Origin: Macrophomina tecta
Lineage: Eukaryota > Ascomycota > Dothideomycetes > Botryosphaeriales > Botryosphaeriaceae
DNA: 64,000 nt
Assembly (NCBI GenBank): GCA_024180945.1
Contig: JAKSGN010000035.1
Coordinates: forward strand, 806,001-870,000
Direction: 5' to 3'
Shown here: positions 31,241 through 41,581 of the stretch, piece after piece
Position numbering within the stretch: position 1 is the stretch's first letter
Layout of the letters: each line of letters begins with the position of its first letter
Translations under genes and position numbers: made by a program
The notes under the pieces: model-generated
Told to the model about the DNA's origin: nothing
Seen by the model: the letters and a program-made list of their open reading frames with translations, nothing else
Databases searched by the model: none

Positions 31241-33916
31241 ATGCCGACTCCTCCACATGCCCTGAGCTGCGTCACGTGTCGCAGCCGGAAGGTACGCCGC
31301 CACCACCTCGCGCGTCCGAGGCGCAGGCACTGACCGAGCCGAGTTCAGATCCGCTGCGACAAAGTCCAGCCCTGCTCGCCCTGCCGCCGCTCCGGCGTCG
31401 AGTGCGTCTTCCCGGCGCAGCGCGCCCAGCGCCGGAAACAGGGCCGCCGCAATGAAGAGCTGCTGCGTCGCCTTGACCACCTCGAAGGCCTCGTCGACCG
31501 CCTGGGCGGCGAGGTGGCTGTGGCGGCGCGCGCCGCTTCAGGTGAGCCGCTGCCGCTGCCGCCCCAGCATCTGCCCGGCGCCGAAGGTGACTTTATGCCT
31601 GGCGTGCTCATGCCCCACGTCCTCCCTCCGCGCACTGCTCCGGGCGCCGCCCGCGAAGACGGCACCTATCCCGTCATGAAGGAGGATGGCGGTCGCTATC
31701 TCGGCGAGGATTTCTGGACCAGTCTCAGCACGGAGGTACTTCAGCCTCTCTCTCTCTCTCTCTCTTCAGCAGAGCCCAGTGCTTACTTCTGAGCCAGGTA
31801 GAAGGGCTCAGGGAGCTCCTCAATGAGCCCGAGTCGGATGAAGAGGCGGATAGCGCCAGGCCGGCCGGCAGCTCTCCGCCTGCCCACGAACTGTACGAGA
31901 AGCGGTTGATGAACAGCCTCTTCGTCTTCAGCGGCGACATGGACGCAACTGACTTGAGATGGCTCCATCCGTCTGGCCCGCAAATCAAGGCTCTATCTGA
32001 TGTCTACTGGGATCGCATCGACGTCATCTTCAAGATTTTGCACCGTCCTACCGCAGAACCGCTTCTCCTTGCAGCTGCACGGGATGCTGCCGGCATTCCG
32101 AAACGGGCTGGTTCCGAGGCCTTGATGTTCGCTATGTATTTTGCAGCCATCACGTCCATGAGTCCGGAAGAGTGTTTAGAACTTCTCGGGAAGGATAGGT
32201 CAAATCTCGTTGACCAGTTCCGCCATTGCTGTGAGATATCGCTGGCGAACGCCGACTTCCTCAACAGCACCGATTTGCGAGTCCTCCAGGCCTTCACCCT
32301 CTATCTGGTAAGTGGAATCTCCCTCCAAACATTTGAGCTTGCGAGATGCTCGGAAACGCTGCTCGGCCTGTGCTCGAGGCCCGCTGCTGACTCTTTACCA
32401 GCTCTGCCTTCGATGTCACAATAAGAACCGCTCTGTGTGGACCCTGATCAGCCTGGTGGTCCGTATAGCCCAGGACCTCAATCTTCATCGGGATGGATCT
32501 GTCACCGGGTTCTCTCCCTTTGACACCGAAATCCGTCGACGTTTATGGTGGCAAATCGCCGTTCTCGACATCCGCGCCTGCGAGGACCGCGGATCCTTCC
32601 CCCTAATAGACCACAACCTCTGCAGTACTAGAATGCCCCTCAACATCAACGATGACGACATCAACCCCTCCATGCGCACTGCTCCCGCTGAGCGAATAGG
32701 CTGCACAGACGTCAGCTTCTCGCGCCTATGTCAGGAAGCCTCCATGATGGCTCCTCGCTTCTTCAGCCCCGTACCAGCCAACGTCGACGACGAGCAGAAG
32801 CGTGAGCACTGGCAAACGCAGATCCAGCAAGAAGTTGAGCGTTTCAAAGAGCGGCTCCACCGCAAATTCCTCGTCCACTGTAGCGCCGCCGTCCCCATCC
32901 AGTTCGTCATCTCGCAGGTTGTGCAGATTGTCACTTCCGAGTTCTGGTTGCTCGTCCACTACCCCATCCAAACCCGCCGCTATGCCTTCAAATCCAGGGC
33001 GACGAAAAAGGAGATTCTGGATACTGCCATCACGCACCTGCGCATCGACGCTGAGCTCGAGCGCCACCCTTCCTCATCCAAGTACAAGTGGTACTACGAC
33101 ACGTACGTCCAGTGGCACCCGCTCGCCGTGGCCCTGGCCGAGCTGTGCGTCCAGACCCGCGGCCCCCACGTTGACGAGGCGTGGCGTATCGTCGACAACG
33201 TCTACGAGCGCGCCCGCTCCCGCGTTACCGACGTCTCGCTGTGGCGCCCCGTCAAGAAGCTGTACCAGAAGGCACGAAAAGCCCGCGCCGTCGCCCTGCA
33301 ACGCGCCGGCTTGGCGTCCTTGCCGGCTGAGGATGAGACCATGACGAACACCAGCACCGCCAGCCACGCTACATCATCCGCCTCGCCAACGGCGTCGAGT
33401 GAGGCAGAAACAACCACGTCCTCGATCGGTCGGCTGAACGGAGGATTGGTGCAGAGTGCTGCTGCGGCTGCGGCTCCGCCACCACCGCCGCCGCGCCTGG
33501 CGAACGACCAGGGCAACGCCATGGTCGAGAACTTCCTCGCAGAGTTCACATCCGTGCTGCCGTCAGCGTCGACGGCACCACCTCCCCAGCACGCCATCAG
33601 CCCGAGTAGTGGCCATCACCATCGCCTTCATCAGCAACATATACCTACGCCAACCACCAGTCAACAGGATCTGGACATGCTGTCGGCCAACGCGGCCGAC
33701 CAGTTGTCGGGCATGAATCTGGATGCCTACGGCGACCCGGTCAACTGGCAGGACTGGAACGACTTCGTGCAGAGCACGTGGGCGGCGCAGGATGCGAATG
33801 CGTCGCAGCAGAAGACGAACACGCCGGAGTGGTTGCTAGACATGGGGGTGAGTGGTAGATCAATGGCCGGTGGGAACAGCGGTGGAAATGCTGGGGAAGG
33901 CGGCGGGGTCTTGTAG
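31241..33916 (+). CDS. Zn2Cys6 fungal transcription factor
   Basis: Four exons, 31241-31291, 31349-31735, 31798-32307 and 32402-33916, give 820 aa; introns are 57, 62 and 94 nt. The zinc cluster is split by intron 1 and reads C-x2-C-x6-C-x5-C-x2-C-x6-C with cysteines 10, 13, 20, 26, 29 and 36, a GAL4-type DNA-binding domain. A coiled-coil-like segment (RRLDHLEGLVDRLGGEVA) follows, for dimerisation. The middle region contains the fungal-specific transcription factor domain, with helices such as RRLWWQIAVLDIRACEDRGS. The C-terminal 190 residues are Ser/Pro/Ala-rich and end NDFVQSTWAAQDANA, resembling an acidic activation tail. Intron 2 carries a (CT)n run. Its nearest neighbour is the MFS pump about 1.6 kb upstream; regulation of it is inference only. 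Confidence 0.9.
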
Positions 33917-34480
33917 CTGGCTGGAAGAGATGGATAGTGGTGATAAGGGGGAGAAGGGAGGGAGTCTCTTTGTTCGGCATGATACGTGCATGGTTAACGG
34001 AGCATGTCCAGAGATAATGCCAAGCCTTTCTTTTTGTTGTTTTGTGGAGCAGAGAGTAGGGATGCGGTAGATTGGAGGTCCCCTGAAGAAGCAAAGGAAG
34101 AAACGGGTATTCGAATACTCGGAGTCAACGGCAGTATGGCTGGGCCGCAGGCCCGGCCCACTGGCTTCCTATCAGTCGACGCATTAACCACCGCGTCGAC
34201 TGCCAGTCGGCCTCTCTCGCAAGCGAGGAGCTCCCACCTCAACGCGAAACCCAGCTCAACGCAAAACCAACCCCCACCCTATCATCTTCAATCCACAGCC
34301 AATCACCAATAACACGACTCCCCGTGACCGAAACCTATGAACAGACTAAAAACAAGATTCAACAAGCCTTAGATAAGGCTCTGCGGCAGCTATAGCCAAG
34401 TCTAACCTATCTGGCGGCCAAATAGAGCGTGCTGTACTATAGGCTCTATAGCAAGTTCCGCCTTGGAAGTTGATATGTGC
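33917..34480. other. Downstream flank grading into repeat DNA
   Basis: Contains the transcription factor 3' UTR. From about 34300 the composition changes: more TAG and TATA, sequences like CTATAGCAAG and CTATCTGG that resemble mutated repeat DNA. I take this as the edge of the transposon compartment. Confidence 0.5.
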
Positions 34481-34689
34481 GCGTTGAACGGATGATAAAA
34501 CGAGATGATCTAGATGATGATTGTTGTTGTTGTTGGAAGGTCTTCCAACGCTAGCTATCTACCTACGGTACTATGCCTTCCTTCCCTAGGCGGCCTAAGG
34601 CCTCTGTCAATCCCAGGGAAGGACTTCCTCTCCCCAACTACCCACCACATCCTGACACCCTAGCGCCGTTGGCACGGCAAACCGTTACA
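34480..34689 (-). mobile_element. Possible degraded LTR
   Basis: On the minus strand a segment starting TGTAACGGTTTGCC, with TGTCAGGATGTGG and a TTG/CAA trinucleotide run near its end, looks like an LTR start of a fungal gypsy element. There is no partner LTR or internal sequence in view, so the call rests only on its appearance. Confidence 0.25.
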
Positions 34690-35101
34690 CAGTGACCGGC
34701 TAGTTGCTAATAAGAAACTAGCAGATAACTATAAGTAAGCTCTTATATACAACTCCGCCTCTACTAGTCCACTCTATTTACTACCTACCGCCTTATAGTA
34801 CATACCAATTACAGCTACTTAACCTAGTTGCCCTCTAGCCATATAAGTATTAGTAGAGGGAGGTTGGCATGTTCCGCTTCTGGAGCGGATGCGCGCACAA
34901 ACATCAGAACCTTCGCACAATGGCCCGTCTATGACGCAGAAATAAAGATTACTCACGAGTTTATGCCACCGCCGAACACTGTCCTGAGCGACAACGTCAT
35001 GAGTCGGCTAGCTGCGTTCCTTTACCTCTTAGGAGGGATCTGTTTGGTCTGGCGAACAGCTACACAAACACTATCCCGCCAATTTCCTCAGCAGTGGTTT
35101 T

Positions 35102-35374
35102 GTGAACTTGGAACTGCCCCTAGTGGGCCGCCCGGCAATTTGTAATGACAAATACATGGTCTTTGGCGGCAAGATCCTGATGGGCGAGAAGCCAGTGGAC
35201 GAAAAGATGGACAAGAAGATGGACGAGAAGCTGGGGGACGAGAAGATGGATAAGAAGATGGACGAGAAGCCAGTGGACGAGAAGCCGGTAGACGAGAAGA
35301 TAGACGAGCTTAAAACCGCTAAGGCAAAGAAGGACAAGAAGAACCTTCAAGACGAACTAGAAAATAAGTTCTAG
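35102..35374 (+). CDS. Unknown Lys/Glu/Asp-rich ORF with tandem DEK repeats
   Basis: A 90-codon frame beginning MNLELPLVGRPAICNDKYMV and continuing with about ten units of the type (V/M/P)DEK or MDKK, encoded by an imperfect DNA repeat (about 35190-35310), then a Lys-rich tail LKTAKAKKDKKN. It sits between transposon sequences and has no recognised domain. It may be a remnant of a gag-like ORF or of an unrelated gene with an upstream exon; coding status is uncertain. Confidence 0.3.
   Translation: MNLELPLVGRPAICNDKYMVFGGKILMGEKPVDEKMDKKMDEKLGDEKMDKKMDEKPVDEKPVDEKIDELKTAKAKKDKKNLQDELENKF
35190..35310. repeat. Minisatellite of GAYGAGAAG-type units
   Basis: Imperfect tandem units of 12-15 bp such as GTGGACGAGAAG and ATGGACAAGAAG repeat about nine times. 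In frame they encode a charged (x)DEK/DKK array. Confidence 0.75.
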
Positions 35375-35672
35375 GTGTTTTAGGAGGCGCCTTTTACGAT
35401 AGTAAGGAAGAGGCACATCAAGAAGTCTAAGAGCTAAGACAACAAGGAAGATAAGAAGGAGCTATTAGACCGAAAAAACACGGCGCCGCACTGTTGTTCA
35501 GTGCGAATTGATTAAGTTATATCCCAACACACCCCCTCATCTAGGGGTGGTGGGGGTACTCACCTTGGATGTATGGCTAATTTCTGATGCTGATTGCGGA
35601 TGTCTGGTGGCGCAGGGGCCGAAGTGGTGATAGGTTTGGTTGATTTTATTATGGAAGAAAAGTCGTTTCCCT

Positions 35673-35826
35673 GGATCGAACACAAGACGTGTCGAACTGT
35701 GGGAGAGGCTAGGCTCAAGAAGATGGAGGCGACACCCCAATAGGCGCGGAGGCAAAGGCTCTGGGCTGAAGTGTCCGAGTTTCAGGTTGGCGAGGAGAGG
35801 GGGGGTAGGAGGCTACCGCTAGACCA
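35673..35826 (-). other. tRNA-like A-box and B-box pair beside a copia LTR
   Basis: On the minus strand, TGGTCTAGCGGTAGCC (35826-35811) resembles the tRNA A box, and GTTCGATCC (35681-35673) the B box. The spacing (about 130 bp) is longer than in any tRNA gene and no cloverleaf is visible. It could be an old tRNA-derived SINE or simply part of the copia leader. Confidence 0.25.
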
Positions 35827-35849
35827 AAGGCGCGTTCCGGGCTCATAAC

Positions 35850-35997
35850 TGTTGGAACAAGTGATGTGACGGCGTAATTCAGTAATGAAGGAATGGATTG
35901 GCATGGTGTTGGAGGAGGGCGGCCGTGGAGTGGCCTTTTATCCTCTCCTGAATAGACTACACTTGGCGAAAGCCAAATACACGTGATTAATCCAACA
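35850..35997 (-). mobile_element. Copia-type LTR with downstream Met-tRNA primer site
   Basis: On the minus strand: TGTTGGATTAATCACGTG at one end and GTTCCAACA at the other (148 bp, inverted ends TGTTGGA/TTCCAACA). It is followed by GTTATGAGCCCGG, which is complementary to the anticodon arm of a Met-tRNA (CAT anticodon), the half-tRNA primer binding site known from copia-type elements. It is the 5' LTR of an element whose body is lost or beyond recognition. Confidence 0.7.
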
Positions 35998-36062
35998 ACA
36001 TGGTCCTCCAGGGTTTTACTACATGTTGGAGGGTGGAAGGTTCCAAGGGCAGCCGCTAAGCC

Positions 36063-36088
36063 GGTTTAGGTTTAGGTTCAGGGTTTAG
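36063..36088. repeat. Short telomere-like repeat
   Basis: GGTTTAGGTTTAGG followed by TTCAGGGTTTAG resembles degenerate TTTAGGG/TTAGGG units. Only about four units exist and the site is not terminal, so it may be chance or a relic of ectopic repair. Confidence 0.3.
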
Positions 36089-36179
36089 CCCGTTTGCTTC
36101 ATTAGCTTAGTCAACACCAAGCGTTGGCCCTTAAGGCAAACGCCGGCCGTCTCCTTCAATGAATCAACCTTTCTTCTCC

Positions 36180-36972
36180 CGTTTGGTTCAACACTACAGA
36201 TGGTGACGCTGTCAATATATGCACGGCGAAAAGCTCAGAATTCTGGCAGGATCTCGTCTAATTCTCTCTAAACGTAAGGGACGCTATTTGAGTAACCTGT
36301 GGTGGCGACCTGGAGGCTTTCCTAGCCTCGGTGAGAATTAGCAGTCTGCTTGTAACGGTCGCCTCGCTTGACCAGCCATTGGTAGAAGCACTTCACCATT
36401 TCGATCATAGTAACGTACTTGCAGCCTCTTCTGGCCGCTATCAAATCGTTCTGTCTAGGCACAGGGTAGGAATCCTTCCGGATGATCTTGTTCAGCCCGC
36501 GAACGTCGACCACCACTCTGGCTTTGCGACTCGGCTGGCCGTCTTTCCAGGTAGCCCGCCATACCACGAACAACGGAAATCCGAAAGGACTCGGGCTGTC
36601 TATGTACCTGAACTTCCCTTGTCTCTGGGGCTCGTCGAAGGGTTTGTCTCTTTCTTTTCGGTCGATCGCTGACAATCCGTAAGACTTTGGTGTTGAGTCT
36701 GTCTGCTCCCAATCCGATTTCGAAGGAATGGGTAGATGATGGAAGGGGTGAAGTTTCACCGCTCCGCCTCGATCACCCCGAACGTCAGGGAACTCCATGA
36801 GCTCTTCTGCCAATCGGACCACATCTAGTGCGTCTCCGTAAACAGTAATCCCGTTTGACAGCTTAGTTTCCTTGGCCGGATCGATCTGAGGTGCTCTCAT
36901 GGCGGCCAAAGCGTGATCGCGTTCATTGAGCTGGTATGCCCTTTCGATTTGATGAGTCTCTGCCTTGCCCAT
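36180..36972 (-). pseudogene. Gypsy reverse transcriptase, broken and truncated
   Basis: Open from 36972 to 36322 (216 codons) with PSPFGFPLFVV, then ARVVVDVRGLN and a DSYPVPRQND segment, all typical of the RT fingers, and FYQWLVKRGDRYK. It then shifts frame, and the continuing sequence can be followed as QVATTGYSNSVPYV and RAYIDSVTI, where the polymerase YVDD-type motif has become YIDS. It stops being recognisable at about 36180. Because the second catalytic Asp is Ser, it cannot be active. Confidence 0.8.
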
Positions 36973-37068
36973 GATGTCGTTCCGTTTGATTTGGACTGGA
37001 AAGCCACCGTCATTTCTGGCCTAGATCAGCTGGATGTTCAATTTGATAGGGACAGCGGCGCCATTGCA

Positions 37069-37500
37069 TCATCCGAGATAGACCAATCCCTTGTATAGAT
37101 CCGTGTTGGTTTCTTCCGGTTCTATTATGTCCATGCCGATGAAGAGCTTGCTGGTGCAGTCCTCCACGATGTGCATTTCCCTAGTGATACAGGCCAAGAT
37201 GAGCACTTGGTTCGCCCTCGCTCGAAAGGTTAGGGGAACCATGGCCCACGTGCTGGATTCCGGTCTGTGGCCCGACACGCGTCGGATAGGGATAGGCTTT
37301 TCCAGCCACTTCTCACTCACCGATATGCCGTGCTGGATCAAAACGGATCCGTAGATGTAAGAAGTTTGGCAGGCCGTGTCGAAGATGCAGTTAACCTTGC
37401 GTACTCTTTCCGAATCGAACCTTTGCTGTGATCGCTTGCCAGGAGCGAAATTCGAAACCATCTCTGGTGCCTTTCGGTGCTTGGTGATGGATTTTTTCAA
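37069..37500 (-). pseudogene. Gypsy retroviral-type protease region
   Basis: Contains CIFDTACQTSYIYGSVLI, where the expected protease triad D-T/S-G is D-T-A, followed by hydrophobic strands and KLFIGMDII, the usual C-terminal protease strand. The altered triad means it is probably inactive or a divergent relative. Confidence 0.6.
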
Positions 37501-37627
37501 GGTAGTTCTTGTCTTTTTGATCCAGGGCTTTCATGCAGCTGTCCGACACCTGTACCACAACGCCCGCGGCGTTGTTGTTGTGGATTTGCTCAGGTGCCTC
37601 GCCTTTTCCCGATTGATTGGGTTGGCT

Positions 37628-37693
37628 ATGTTCCTCTCGAATGTGCCGATGCAGTTTGTTGTTCGATGGCCAAGTTGAACCACATCTGAAGCA
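37628..37693 (-). other. C2H2 zinc finger in the gypsy gag/pol junction
   Basis: C-x2-C-x12-H-x4-H pattern within CFRCGSTWPSNNKLHRHIRE; SNNKLHxH fingers are a recurrent feature of one fungal gypsy family, in the place where a CCHC knuckle normally sits. It lies in an open 120-codon frame (37753-37391). Confidence 0.65.
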
Positions 37694-38225
37694 GGCGAAA
37701 GATGATGGAGGTGATTTTCCTGGGGCCGCCTTGGGTCGGGCGCTATTGTTCATTTCGTTGCCCAGTTGGATTGGGAAATCCCATGCGTTTCGGCCAGGAC
37801 AATCGCCACATCGTCTGCACGGTGGTAGTAGTCATCTCGATCAGGGGTGAGTGTACGCGAGCTGTACGGTTATGGGCTCTGGCTATGCCGGCGGTCATTT
37901 TCCGGACTGGGGGACCTCGAACGAATCTGAGGCGTGGGGAATGGACAGTGTCCACCGCTTCGGCCGTATAGGCCTTTGGGTTGTCACGGCCCCTCTCCTC
38001 GCATCGATTTGGACGCCTATCATCTCGGAGATCACTGCGTCTTTCGTCACGGCGGGTGTAACGTCTGTCGTCGCGGTACGACTCCCGCCCTCTGTCATCT
38101 CGCTGATCGTTGTATTTTGAGCTGCTGCTGTAGCCTGAACCACATCTCGGTCCCCTGCTTCGGTCCCTTTCGTATCTGCGGCTGTAGGTTAGGTCCGGGC
38201 GATATTCCTCACGAACTTGGTCTTC

Positions 38226-38606
38226 TTAGAGTTGTCTGAGTGCCTCGGCTCTTCTGATGTATTTGCGTACGGAATTGAACTCGCTCCGTTTCTTGAGCAA
38301 AGCTCGCAGATTGTATTGGATGGCGTTGTGAGCCTGTATCAATTGGGCTTGAGTGGAGGATATGTCCCTGTCGCGTTCCAGGTTGATGCACTCGAGTATG
38401 AACCTGGCGATGGGCCGTTTCCTCATGACGTCCCGGAAACCGACTTTTTTTTGTTCAGCTCTCTCTGGGCCTCGTTTGGTTGCTTCCGCCACTGGTCGAG
38501 CAGCGCGTCTGCCTAGCGTTGTATGCCGACTCTGCCGCGCAGGCAATGGTGGTCTTCCGGAAGCAATTCGACATAGAACCACGCTTAGGCTGATCCTCTT
38601 ATGCAT
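38226..38606 (-). pseudogene. Gypsy gag-like region
   Basis: A 126-codon open frame with a helical, Arg-rich segment (FILECINLERDRDI and AHNAIQYNLRALLKKRSE) in the position expected for gag. The surrounding 38.6-39.9 kb has no long frame but is presumably more gag and leader. Assignment is by position, not by a signature. Confidence 0.5.
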
Positions 38607-40089
38607 TTGTGGAGACCACAGCGTATCGCATAGGCATTCGTTCCATACGACTCGGCCTCAACTGCGCTGATAAAAGCCCGAACTGAGTCCTGTGCCGTGT
38701 CCTCGATTCAGTGGTGTCGCGCGGTGTTCTGTATGGGCGTTTCTCTATCCAAATCGTTGACTCGTAAATGGTGACTCTTTTATGGCGGCGATCCGAGTCC
38801 CTTAGGCGTTCTTGACTGTCGGTTCTGCGGTCCGCTTTGCGCCTCTCTAACCTTATGTCGAATCGAAACGTGTCTTCTATTGCTTGGCGATGTTGCCATG
38901 TAATGGCTAACTTGGCTCGTTATACTGCTTCGTCCGCTACCTGACAGAATTGTTCCTTCATAATGAGGATGTAACCCTCCGGAAGCCGCCGTGTCGTTGA
39001 CTCTAGGCGTGGAACTGGTGATCCAGAACGTTCTGGGGAGGGGAAGGTACCCGGGACTTCCTCGATGATTCGTTCATTGCTTTATCTTGTGACGGTCCCT
39101 GCAGTTGGCTTGTCATGTTCGGATTCGTTACTTGGATCGTTGAGGTGTCGTCGGTGTTCTCATTAGGGCTTTCGTGGCTCAACAACGGCGTTTCCGAGAG
39201 CCGAGACGTTTCGTTGCGGAACTTGAGATCCTCAAAGGCACTGGTCAGGTTTACTCGATCAAGGTAAACATTCTTGGAGAGTTGGATTGGTGGTTGGATG
39301 TGCGTTCAATCGGAATTGGGTTCTGCTAGCTGAGGGTGATCCGCTGTCGTATCGATTGGTTCCGGCTCTGGCGCTCGGGCGATCTGCACGTTCAGTGGAC
39401 TCTAGTGGTGTTGCTTCCACTGTGGCTCGCCTGGTGGAGTAGCGCTCCGTTCTTGTTTATTGTGTTGAGTCAGGCTTTGCCGTTTCGTCTGGAAAGTGTC
39501 GAGGTACGCTATTGGGGAGTTCTCTAAGTCCTGTAGAAATTTAAGGATTGCGAGATTTACGGAGTAAGCCGTATTGGTCGCCAGCTACCAATCAATAGGG
39601 TATCTCAGGTTGGCATCGGGGCTCTAGCCCGCACTCCTCCTCTTGCGATGTGTAGCTATGGCGTTCTTTGGTTGCAGCGAGGTCAATGAAGTGTCTTCCT
39701 TCGCGAATATCGAGGTGAGTGCCCGAATTCTCGGCTGGGCGTCGTGCTTGTCGATGATTCCTTTTGGTTCGGGGGTTCTTCGCTGAACGCCTGGGTCTGG
39801 AAAAGCGCTCCTCACCACCGCCCTTACCCTAGTTTTGCCTTCTGGCGCCAAGCCTTTGAACCAAAACGAAACGTATGGAGAGGGTGCATCTTGAGTCCAG
39901 GGCGTTCTCTTGCGGCGAGCGTTCCTGCGGCAAGGAAAGCTAGCTCTGGTGACGGCGGAAGTGGTGTCGGTGGCGTTGTGTACCGAGCGTGGCTGAGGTT
40001 ACTTTGTTGAGGCTTCGCTGGTGTCGCCAATCAGGCATGCTGGTGGGCGGGGCCCCGGTGCGAGAAAACCGACCTTCAGCTGCCAATTT

Positions 40090-40231
40090 TGTGGGGTACG
40101 AGCCCGAAAGGAAGTGAGCGTTGAGCCTGAATGATGATTGTATTCTTGAGGCTCAGCCTCGTCGCTAGCTACTTGCCTTGAACTGTCTGGCAGCCTGACT
40201 ATCCGATAGGTATCGGGGTTATCACCTGACA
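40090..40231 (-). mobile_element. Gypsy 5' LTR, 142 bp
   Basis: Minus-strand TGTCAGGTGATAACCCC at the start and GGGCTCGTACCCCACA at the end (TG..CA), directly followed by the primer-site region. It is the intact member of the family with solo copies at 18294-18429 and 20052-20205. Confidence 0.82.
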
Positions 40232-40281
40232 CGGCTCATCCGGTGTCGATTGAAGACCTGCAGGAACTCCGTCTGCTCCGT

Positions 40282-40368
40282 CCGCGCACGTTTCCTCTGC
40301 TCGGGGAAGGATTGCTGATAGGATACGTGCATGCTCAAATGTGTGGAGGCCGAGAAGCTGGCGTGGCC
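40282..40368. repeat. Dispersed ~87-89-bp repeat, copy 2
   Basis: Pairs with 11142-11230 (same orientation); it lies 50 bp from the gypsy LTR but is not part of the LTR, since the copy at 11.1 kb has no LTR next to it. Confidence 0.7.
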
Positions 40369-40516
40369 GAGAAGGAAAGGAAACGGGGCTCCTCTGTTTT
40401 TTTCCTTTCCTTTTCTTTGGGGTGGGAGGAGCCATTGACACTTTTGTGTTTGATAATAAGAACTACCTAGGATCCCTGGTGTCTCTCTCGAACTAGTTTG
40501 AAGGCACGTTGACTTG

Positions 40517-40653
40517 TGTTGGAATATCACGTGTATGTACGATAAACTTTAGCTTAGTCATGGAAGAGGACGGATAAGAGGACTCCCCTAAGCGTCCCTC
40601 TTACGCCTCATGCCACTCATTCTCAATTGATGGTATCACCACCAAATCTAATA
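40517..40653 (+). mobile_element. Copia-type LTR with primer site, plus strand
   Basis: TGTTGGAATATCACGTG start, ending near TCTAATA, then GTTATAAGCCCGG. The start resembles the 35850-35997 LTR and the primer site is the same with one G-to-A change of RIP type. It faces the AT-rich block; no clear copia body follows up to 41297. Confidence 0.6.
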
Positions 40654-41297
40654 GTTATAAGCCCGGATATGCATTTAATGCCTTCTACTATCTAAAGCAT
40701 CATCTATAACTACCTTTTAGTCGTTCTAAGGCATCTAGTCGACATCTGAAGCGGCTTAAGCACACGGTACTACCAGTAGTACGCAACCTCAACCGTTATT
40801 AGCCAACCAAAGGCGCACACTACGGTATAATAATAGCTAATAACAGCTAACCGCACCTATTATAGCGTAGCTACGCATATAAGCGAGTTATAGCTAACAG
40901 CATTACTACGTTCCTAAGCGATTACTCGATTTATTCGGCCTGTTTCATGCGTGCGACCGGCGAACCGATCCAATCAACAATGTATTAAAATTAAAATTAA
41001 TAACCATAATGTCCTCGAAGCTAATAATCATTTTAAAAGGCTCTTAAGACTAGGATATCTAGTTTAACCTTATCTAATCACGCGCACAATGCGCTAATAT
41101 ATTTAAATATATCGATTTAAGTAAGCCAGAATGCCTAGCCTAATTCGCGGTACTAGTTAAGCTAACTCGATAATAAGAGTAGACGATTAACTATTACTAT
41201 CTTAATCTAGATAACTATAAGGAGGAAAAGAAGAACTATAAGCGTATTTATAAGAAAATTAATAATCTTTTAATAGTTATTAATAACTCTATAGAAG

Positions 41298-41490
41298 TAT
41301 AAGTAAATAGGCTAGTTATAAGTAGAAAGCCTTTAGAAGAGTCGTATATTCTTAGATATAAATTCTTAGTAGTACAGGATTTACTCCTTAGTAGCGTTAT
41401 ATACTAGGAGCCCGTGCGTAGCACGTAATAAGCACGTAGAACGCACAGTATAAGTATTCTAAGGGTATACTAGGGCCTATTATTCTAATA
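41298..41490 (+). repeat. 193-bp repeat with hairpin, copy A
   Basis: Inverted relative to 59362-59554 and of identical length. It contains a palindrome GTGCGTAGCACGT-AATAAGC-ACGT..ACGCAC near CTAGGAGCCC. Ends are TATAAGTAAATAGGC and GGCCTATTATTCTAATA. Unrelated DNA flanks both copies, so the boundaries look real. Confidence 0.8.
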
Positions 41491-41581
41491 CTACCCCCCC
41501 CTCTAGTAGGAATCACCCTAATTCCTATTAAAAGGTATTATATTAGTGCCTTATTAAAAAACCTTTAGTAAGGAAAAAGAG

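Larger units (their letters stand above)
36180..40231 (-). mobile_element. Truncated Ty3/gypsy element, 5' LTR to reverse transcriptase
   Basis: On the minus strand: LTR 40231-40090, primer-site region around AATTGGCAGCTGAAGG, gag-like region, C2H2-type finger, aspartic protease region, then reverse transcriptase ending near 36.18 kb. RNase H, integrase and the 3' LTR are missing. The base composition is normal and CA/TG are not depleted, unlike the later elements. Frameshifts, for example after position 36340, break the reading frame. Confidence 0.82.

Noticed and set aside
27641..33916. Complete secondary-metabolite gene cluster
   Set aside because: Only a transporter and a regulator are present; no polyketide synthase, peptide synthetase, terpene cyclase or tailoring enzyme is seen.
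41400..41480. Helitron 3' end at the CTAG-adjacent hairpin
   Set aside because: The repeat continues on both sides of the CTAG, there is no TC start, and no RepHel coding sequence is visible; kept only as a possibility in the 193-bp repeat entry.
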